From positions 405,829 through 469,828 of the forward strand of contig NZ_SMBX01000003.1 of assembly GCF_004342005.1 (NCBI RefSeq): 64,000 bases of DNA. The letters are read 5' to 3'. The position numbers were made by a program, and so were the translations under genes. This document shows positions 59,415-64,000 of this stretch, one piece after another. The notes beneath the pieces were generated by a model. That model searched no databases. It was not told the DNA's origin and worked only from the letters and a program-made list of their open reading frames with translations. Positions within the stretch are counted from its first letter, which is position 1. Each line of letters begins with the position of its first letter. The stretch comes from Paracandidimonas soli. GTDB taxonomy: Bacteria; Pseudomonadota; Gammaproteobacteria; Burkholderiales; Burkholderiaceae_B.

Positions 59415-62400
59415 TTCATGGCTCCTGCCTGCGTTGTTTCTTCCATGAGAGGACCTTCCATCCAGTCGACTTTGGTCATCTTTCGCAGGACGACGAACTC
59501 ATCCCTGTTGCTTCCCACGGTGCCGTAGTAGTTGAATCCGTAGGCAAGCTGGGCGTAGCCGCCGATCATGTGGGTGGGCTTTAGCACTGTGCGCGTGACC
59601 GAATTGTGAATGCCTCCGCGTTTGCCGCTGAGCTGCGCGCCAGGCACGTTCACGATCTTTTCCTGGGCGTGGTACATCAGGCACATGCCTACGGGAACGC
59701 GCTGGCTGACGACCAGCCGGGCGGTGACGACGCCGTTGACATTGAAGACTTCCACCCAGTCGTTGTCGACCAAGCCTGCCTGCCGGGCTTCCTGTTCCGA
59801 TATCCAGACATGAGGTCCGCCACGGCTGAGCGTCAGCATGCGCAAATTGTCGGAATAGGTGCTGTGTATTCCCCATTTCTGATGGGGCGTGATCCAGTTC
59901 AGCACCAGCTCGGGTTCGCCATTGGAATAGCGTTGCAGCATCGGCTTGATGGTCTTGGTATCGATGGCCGGTTTGTACACGCAGAAGCCTTCGCCGAAGT
60001 CGAGCATCCAGCGGTGATCCTGATAAAACTGCTGGCGTCCGGTCAGCGTGCGCCACGGAATCAGTTCGTGTACGTTGGTATAGCCGGCGTTGTAGCTGAC
60101 TTCCTCGCTTTCCACGCCAGACCAGGTGGGCGAGGAAATGATTTTGCGCGGTTGGGCCTGGATGTCGCGAAAGCGGACCTTGTCATGTTCGCGGCCTATG
60201 GCCAGATGCGTATGTTCGCGTCCGGTAATCTTGCCCAGCGCTTCCCAGGCCTTGACGGAGACGTGACCGTTGGTTTCGGGGGCGAAGGTCAGGATCATTT
60301 CCGCGGCATCGATGGCGGTGTCCAGGCGTGGGCGGCCATGATTGACGCCGGGCTCCTGCACCACCTTGTTGATGCCGCCGAGTTCATGCACTTCGTGCTC
60401 GGTGTTCCAGTTGATGCCCTTGCCGCCATTGCCGAGCTTGTCCAGCAAAGGCCCAACCGAGGTGAATTTGCGGTAGATGTCGTTGTAGTTGCGTTCTACG
60501 ACGGTCATGGCCGGCGCGGTCTTTCCGGGGATCAGTTCGCATTCGCCATGCTTCCAGTCGCGCGGTTCGAAGGGCTGGCCGAGTTCTCCCGGAGTGTCAT
60601 GCATGAGCGGGGTCAGGACGATGTCCTTGCGCGTGCCGAGGTAGGGTCCGGCGATCTCGCTGAACGTCTTGGCCAGCAGTTTGTAGATTTCCCAATCGCT
60701 CTTGCTTTCCCACAGAGGCTGGACTGCTTCGCTCAGTGGGTGGATGAAGGGATGCATGTCGGAGGTGTTGAGATCATCCTTTTCGTACCACGTGGCGGTA
60801 GGCAGGACAATGTCACCATACAGGCAGGTAGTGCTCATGCGGAAATCGAGCACGGTCAGAAGATCCAGCTTGCCTTCGTGTGCTTGTGGATTGAACTTGA
60901 CTTCCGTCGGCCGGATGGCGTCGCTCTCATCGCTGAAAACAGCATTCTGGGTGCCCAGCAGATACTTGAGCATATATTCATGGCCCTTGCCGCTGGATCC
61001 AAGCAGATTCGAGCGCCATATGAACATGTTGCGGGGAAAGTTGGCGGGGTTTTCAGGATCCTCGCAGCTCATGGACATCCTGCCGCTGCGCAATTCTTCG
61101 GTCGTGTAGGCAATGGGGTCCATGCCTTTGGCCTCTGCCTGCGCCACGACGTCCAGAGGATTGGTCTGAAGCTGTGGCGCTGACGGCAGCCATCCCATGC
61201 GCTCCGATTTTGCGTTGAGGTCGATCAGGCTGAGGCGGTCGTAGCGGGATTGATCAGCGGCAGGCGACAGCACTTCATCGACGCTCAGTTTTTCGTGGCG
61301 CCACTGGCTTGTATGCGCATAGAAGAACGATGTGCCGTTCATCTGGCGCGGAGGACGCGTCCAGTCGAGCGCAAAGGCAAGCGGCGCCCAGCCGAACTGG
61401 GGGCGCAGCTTCTCCTGGCCCACATAGTGAGCCCAGCCGCCTCCGCTTTTCCCGACGCAGCCGCACATGACAAGCATGTTGATGATGCCGCGGTAAGTCA
61501 TGTCCATGTGATACCAATGGTTCAGGCCTGCGCCGACGATAACCATAGATTTTCCCTGCGTATCATGCGCATTCTGGGCGAATTCGCGCGCTACTTGTAT
61601 GACGTGCCCGCGCGGCACTGTCGTGTGTTTCTCCTGCCATGCAGGGGTGTATGGCACATCGTCGTCGTAGCTCAATGCGACGTTGGGGCCGCCCAGTCCG
61701 GCGTCTACGCCATAGTTGGCCATTTGCAGATCGTAGACCGTAGCCACCAGTGCGCTGCTGCCGTCGGCCAGTTGCAGACGGCGGGCGGGCACGCGACGCA
61801 CCAGCACGGCGTCATGTTCACCGCCGAAGTACGGAAAGGCGACGTCGGCGACTTCATCGTGGCTGCCCATGAGGCTGAGCTGGGGAATGATGTCTCGGCC
61901 ACTGCCCGCGTCCCTGATTTCCAGATTCCAGCGTCCTGGCCTGCTGTCCGGGCCGGCATCCTTTTCGCCCCAGCGCAGGCCGATGGAGCCATTGGGAGCG
62001 ACGATCTCGCCAGTGGATTCATCGATCAGCAGCGTCTTCCATTCGGGGTTGTTCTGCTGGCCAAGATTGTCATGCAAGTGCGATGCGCGCAGGAAATGAT
62101 CGGGATGGAAGCTGTCGCCGTCCTGTTTCAGCAGGACCAGCATCGGCATATCGGTGTATTGCTGGGCGTAGGCGCGGAAGTAGTCGGATTTTTGGGTGAG
62201 ATGGAACTCTTTCAGGATGACGTGGCCCATGGCCATGGCCAGAGCCGCATCGGTGCCTTGCTTGGGCGCCAGCCAGATGTCGCCGAATTTGACCATTTCG
62301 CCGAAATCGCTGGAAATGGCGACGGTCTTGGTTCCTTTGTAGCGCACTTCGGTATAGAAATGGGCGTCGGGCGTGCGGGTTTGCGGTATGTTCGAGCCCC

Positions 62401-63154
62401 AGACCAGCAGATAGGTGGAGTTGTACCAGTCGGCCGATTCAGCGACATCGGTCTGTTCTCCCCATATTTGCGGGCTGGCCGGCGGCAGGTCGCAGTACCA
62501 GTCGTAGAAGCTCAGACAGACGCCGCCGATCAGGCTGAGATAGCGCGCCCCCGAGGCATAGCTCACCATGCTCATGGCAGGGATGGGAGAGAAACCGACA
62601 ATGCGATCAGGGCCGTAGGCGTCGATAGTGTGGGCGTTGGCCGCGGCGATGATCTCCATGGCGGTATCCCAATCGGCGCGCACGAATCCGCCAAGCCCGC
62701 GCACCGACTTGTAGCTGCGGGATTTTTCAGGATCTTCGCTGATGGATTTCCAGGCGGCGATGGGGTCGAGCGTCTTGCGGGCTTCGCGCCACATTTCCAT
62801 CAGACGGCTCCGGATCATTGGATACTTTACCCGTTGCGCCGAATATACGTACCAGCTGTATGAGGCACCTCGCGGGCAGCCGCGCGGCTCATGATTGGGC
62901 AGGTCCGGACGAGTGCGCGGGTAGTCGGTCTGCTGGGTTTCCCAGGTGATCAGGCCGTTCTTGACGTAGATTTTCCAGGAACAGGAACCAGTGCAGTTCA
63001 CGCCATGGGTGGAACGCACGATCTTGTCGTGCTGCCAACGCCCGCGATAGGCGTTCTCCCATTTCCTGTCTTCATTGACGACCTCTCCATGTCCGTTCGA
63101 AAACCTGGATTCGACACGAGACATGAATTTCAGCCGGTCGAGAAAGTGGCTCAT
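59411..63154 (-). CDS. narG: Respiratory nitrate reductase alpha subunit NarG
   Basis: A 1247-residue molybdoenzyme that reduces nitrate to nitrite with quinol electrons, conserving energy across the inner membrane. FS0 cluster ligands are His50, Cys54, Cys58 and Cys93 (THGVNCTGSCSW; RGCPRGAS) and the molybdenum ligand is Asp222 (YDWYCDLPPASPQ), all at the same numbers as E. coli NarG. A GGAG ribosome site precedes the ATG. It is the first gene of narGHJI-ppiC. Upstream only about 150 bp remain before an IS1380-type element; no narK transporter gene is present here. Confidence 0.98.
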   Translation of the reverse strand: MSHFLDRLKFMSRVESRFSNGHGEVVNEDRKWENAYRGRWQHDKIVRSTHGVNCTGSCSWKIYVKNGLITWETQQTDYPRTRPDLPNHEPRGCPRGASYSWYVYSAQRVKYPMIRSRLMEMWREARKTLDPIAAWKSISEDPEKSRSYKSVRGLGGFVRADWDTAMEIIAAANAHTIDAYGPDRIVGFSPIPAMSMVSYASGARYLSLIGGVCLSFYDWYCDLPPASPQIWGEQTDVAESADWYNSTYLLVWGSNIPQTRTPDAHFYTEVRYKGTKTVAISSDFGEMVKFGDIWLAPKQGTDAALAMAMGHVILKEFHLTQKSDYFRAYAQQYTDMPMLVLLKQDGDSFHPDHFLRASHLHDNLGQQNNPEWKTLLIDESTGEIVAPNGSIGLRWGEKDAGPDSRPGRWNLEIRDAGSGRDIIPQLSLMGSHDEVADVAFPYFGGEHDAVLVRRVPARRLQLADGSSALVATVYDLQMANYGVDAGLGGPNVALSYDDDVPYTPAWQEKHTTVPRGHVIQVAREFAQNAHDTQGKSMVIVGAGLNHWYHMDMTYRGIINMLVMCGCVGKSGGGWAHYVGQEKLRPQFGWAPLAFALDWTRPPRQMNGTSFFYAHTSQWRHEKLSVDEVLSPAADQSRYDRLSLIDLNAKSERMGWLPSAPQLQTNPLDVVAQAEAKGMDPIAYTTEELRSGRMSMSCEDPENPANFPRNMFIWRSNLLGSSGKGHEYMLKYLLGTQNAVFSDESDAIRPTEVKFNPQAHEGKLDLLTVLDFRMSTTCLYGDIVLPTATWYEKDDLNTSDMHPFIHPLSEAVQPLWESKSDWEIYKLLAKTFSEIAGPYLGTRKDIVLTPLMHDTPGELGQPFEPRDWKHGECELIPGKTAPAMTVVERNYNDIYRKFTSVGPLLDKLGNGGKGINWNTEHEVHELGGINKVVQEPGVNHGRPRLDTAIDAAEMILTFAPETNGHVSVKAWEALGKITGREHTHLAIGREHDKVRFRDIQAQPRKIISSPTWSGVESEEVSYNAGYTNVHELIPWRTLTGRQQFYQDHRWMLDFGEGFCVYKPAIDTKTIKPMLQRYSNGEPELVLNWITPHQKWGIHSTYSDNLRMLTLSRGGPHVWISEQEARQAGLVDNDWVEVFNVNGVVTARLVVSQRVPVGMCLMYHAQEKIVNVPGAQLSGKRGGIHNSVTRTVLKPTHMIGGYAQLAYGFNYYGTVGSNRDEFVVLRKMTKVDWMEGPLMEETTQAGAMK

Positions 63155-63304
63155 GCTGATCTCCGTGAATGTCAGCGGACTGACTGTGCATTTGTGATAT
63201 TGCGTACGTTGTTACTGTAGGGGCGGGCGAGGCTTTGGGCTATTCATCTGCGGTAGAGGCCGCTCATGTCATTGGTACTAGAGCGTATAGTTCGGATGGC
63301 CTAG

Positions 63305-64000
63305 CCCGGACTTTTCATCAGCCAAGTGATCCGAGCGTTTTTCGGCCGATTTGGCTGGAGTCGTTCGCGGCGAAGACAAGATGACGGCGCGGATGGTGTT
63401 TTTTTGATGCCACAGGCGCAATTGCCCCAACCCCCATGGCTTTATAGCGTGCCGGGGACAGCACTTTTTCAGAACTACGGGGCCATGGCGTTTGCCGCGT
63501 GGGCGAACACGTGGCGCAAGGGATGGTGTGAGGCCAACAGGACTCGAACGCGCCGGGTATTGCGCACGATGGCCGCCCCGATCTTGAGCAGTCGCACACG
63601 GATGGTAGCGGCGCTGGCCCGTTCCAGTTCTGTGCCGCGCAGGGCCAATTCGCGCAGGCGCTGCATCAGGGTGTAGGCCAGCGCGGCCAGCAGCAGCCGG
63701 AATTGGTTTGCCGCAAACCGGTGGCAACTGGCGCGGGTGCCGAACAGGTCGAGCTGTGCTTCCTTGATGCGGTTCTCGGCCTCACCCCGGGCACAATACA
63801 GCTGGTCGTACAGCTGTACCGCATCGGCCTCAGAACCCGCAATGTTGGTGACGACGAAGCGCGGGTTCACGCCCTGGACGCCGTATTCCAGGCGGGTGAG
63901 TACGCGTCGCGGTCGGTTCCAGGAGGCGGCCGCATAGATGAATTCGCTGACCAGGCGCTGCTTGGACCCGCTGCGTCGGTAGTCACGCTCGAGTACCTGT
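63305..64000. mobile_element. IS1380-family insertion sequence, right part cut by window edge
   Basis: The element begins at about 63305, where CCCGGACTTTTCATC fits the terminal inverted repeat style of IS1380 elements; CTAG just outside (63301-63304) could be the target duplication. A transposase reads from beyond the window edge toward this end. The other terminus lies outside, so size, intactness and duplication cannot be checked. About 170 bp of non-coding sequence separate the transposase stop from this end. Confidence 0.7.
63475..64000 (-). CDS. IS1380-family transposase, partial
   Basis: The frame is open to the window edge and gives about 174 C-terminal residues of a DDE transposase. 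NPRFVVTNI, then LYCARGEAENRIKEAQLDL (with the catalytic Glu of the YREK-like/ENRIKE motif) and FAANQFRLLLAALAYTLMQ are characteristic of IS1380 transposases. The visible part has no frameshift. It ends at the TAG (63475-63477). The N-terminal part with the first two acidic residues is outside the window. Confidence 0.88.
   Translation of the reverse strand, partial: QVLERDYRRSGSKQRLVSEFIYAAASWNRPRRVLTRLEYGVQGVNPRFVVTNIAGSEADAVQLYDQLYCARGEAENRIKEAQLDLFGTRASCHRFAANQFRLLLAALAYTLMQRLRELALRGTELERASAATIRVRLLKIGAAIVRNTRRVRVLLASHHPLRHVFAHAANAMAP

Noticed and set aside
63155..63300. FNR box (TTGAT-N4-ATCAA) upstream of narG
   Set aside because: Only partial half-sites can be found; none has the required symmetry and spacing.
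63155..63303. Remnant of narK between narG and the IS element
   Set aside because: All three minus-strand frames hit early stops and no transporter motif is seen; the gap looks like plain leader sequence.

Overview
This 64 kb window comes from a GC-rich betaproteobacterium, most likely of the Alcaligenaceae (Bordetella/Achromobacter type). That placement is an inference from three things: the arrangement of the flagellar genes, the tig-clpP-clpX-lon and dapD-dapE-prmB blocks, and the close protein resemblance to that family. No 16S rRNA gene or other decisive marker is present. Gene density is high and nearly everything looks chromosomal. The one clear mobile element is an IS1380-type insertion sequence cut by the right edge.

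Layout. (1) 1-22.7 kb, motility: the end of flgK, flgL, a short chemoreceptor with a C-terminal CheR-docking tail and a BamE-like lipoprotein on the plus strand; then fliRQPONML and fliKJIHGF on the minus strand; fliE (plus); then fhlB, a second fliK-like gene, fliT, fliS, fliD and flaG (minus); sigma-28 fliA (plus); and a PAS-containing aerotaxis-type receptor (minus). A good sigma-28 promoter lies upstream of flaG-fliDST. No flagellin gene is in the window. (2) 22.9-26.9 kb: a dctPQM TRAP transporter of the FcbT type with a well-formed sigma-70 promoter and terminator. (3) 27-38 kb: an ABC-F ATPase, prmB, dapE, dapD, tRNA-Leu(UAG), a complete branched-chain amino-acid-type ABC transporter (livFGMHJ) and an FMN 2-hydroxyacid dehydrogenase. 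(4) 38.3-44.5 kb: the protein quality-control block tig, clpP, clpX, lon. (5) 44.6-50.1 kb: purT, tyrB, uvrB and a low-molecular-weight tyrosine phosphatase. (6) 50.2-52.9 kb: a short iron-sulfur cluster operon iscRSUA with an IscR box, but without hscBA or fdx and with an unusual IscU. (7) 52.9-63.2 kb: nitrate respiration, narGHJI-ppiC-narXL, without narK. (8) 63.3 kb to the end: a partial IS1380-family element about 150 bp upstream of narG.

How the parts fit: the first third builds the flagellar rod, basal body, export apparatus, switch and filament cap and adds two receptors. The nar genes encode membrane nitrate reductase with its assembly chaperone and its own two-component regulator. 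The adjoining isc genes could supply Fe-S clusters, which NarG and NarH need in quantity, although that link is only inferred from proximity.

The most interesting observations are: an IscU homologue that has lost three of the five classical cluster or zinc ligands while keeping the LPPVK chaperone motif; a perfect 15-bp terminator hairpin lying between the apparent lon promoter and the lon start codon; a hairpin whose 3' arm contains the dapD ribosome-binding site; an interspersed structured repeat that starts exactly at the stop codons of fliK and iscR; an AT-rich island with 21-bp-phased direct repeats upstream of the aerotaxis receptor; and a solitary FlhB-C-domain gene paired with a second FliK-like gene.
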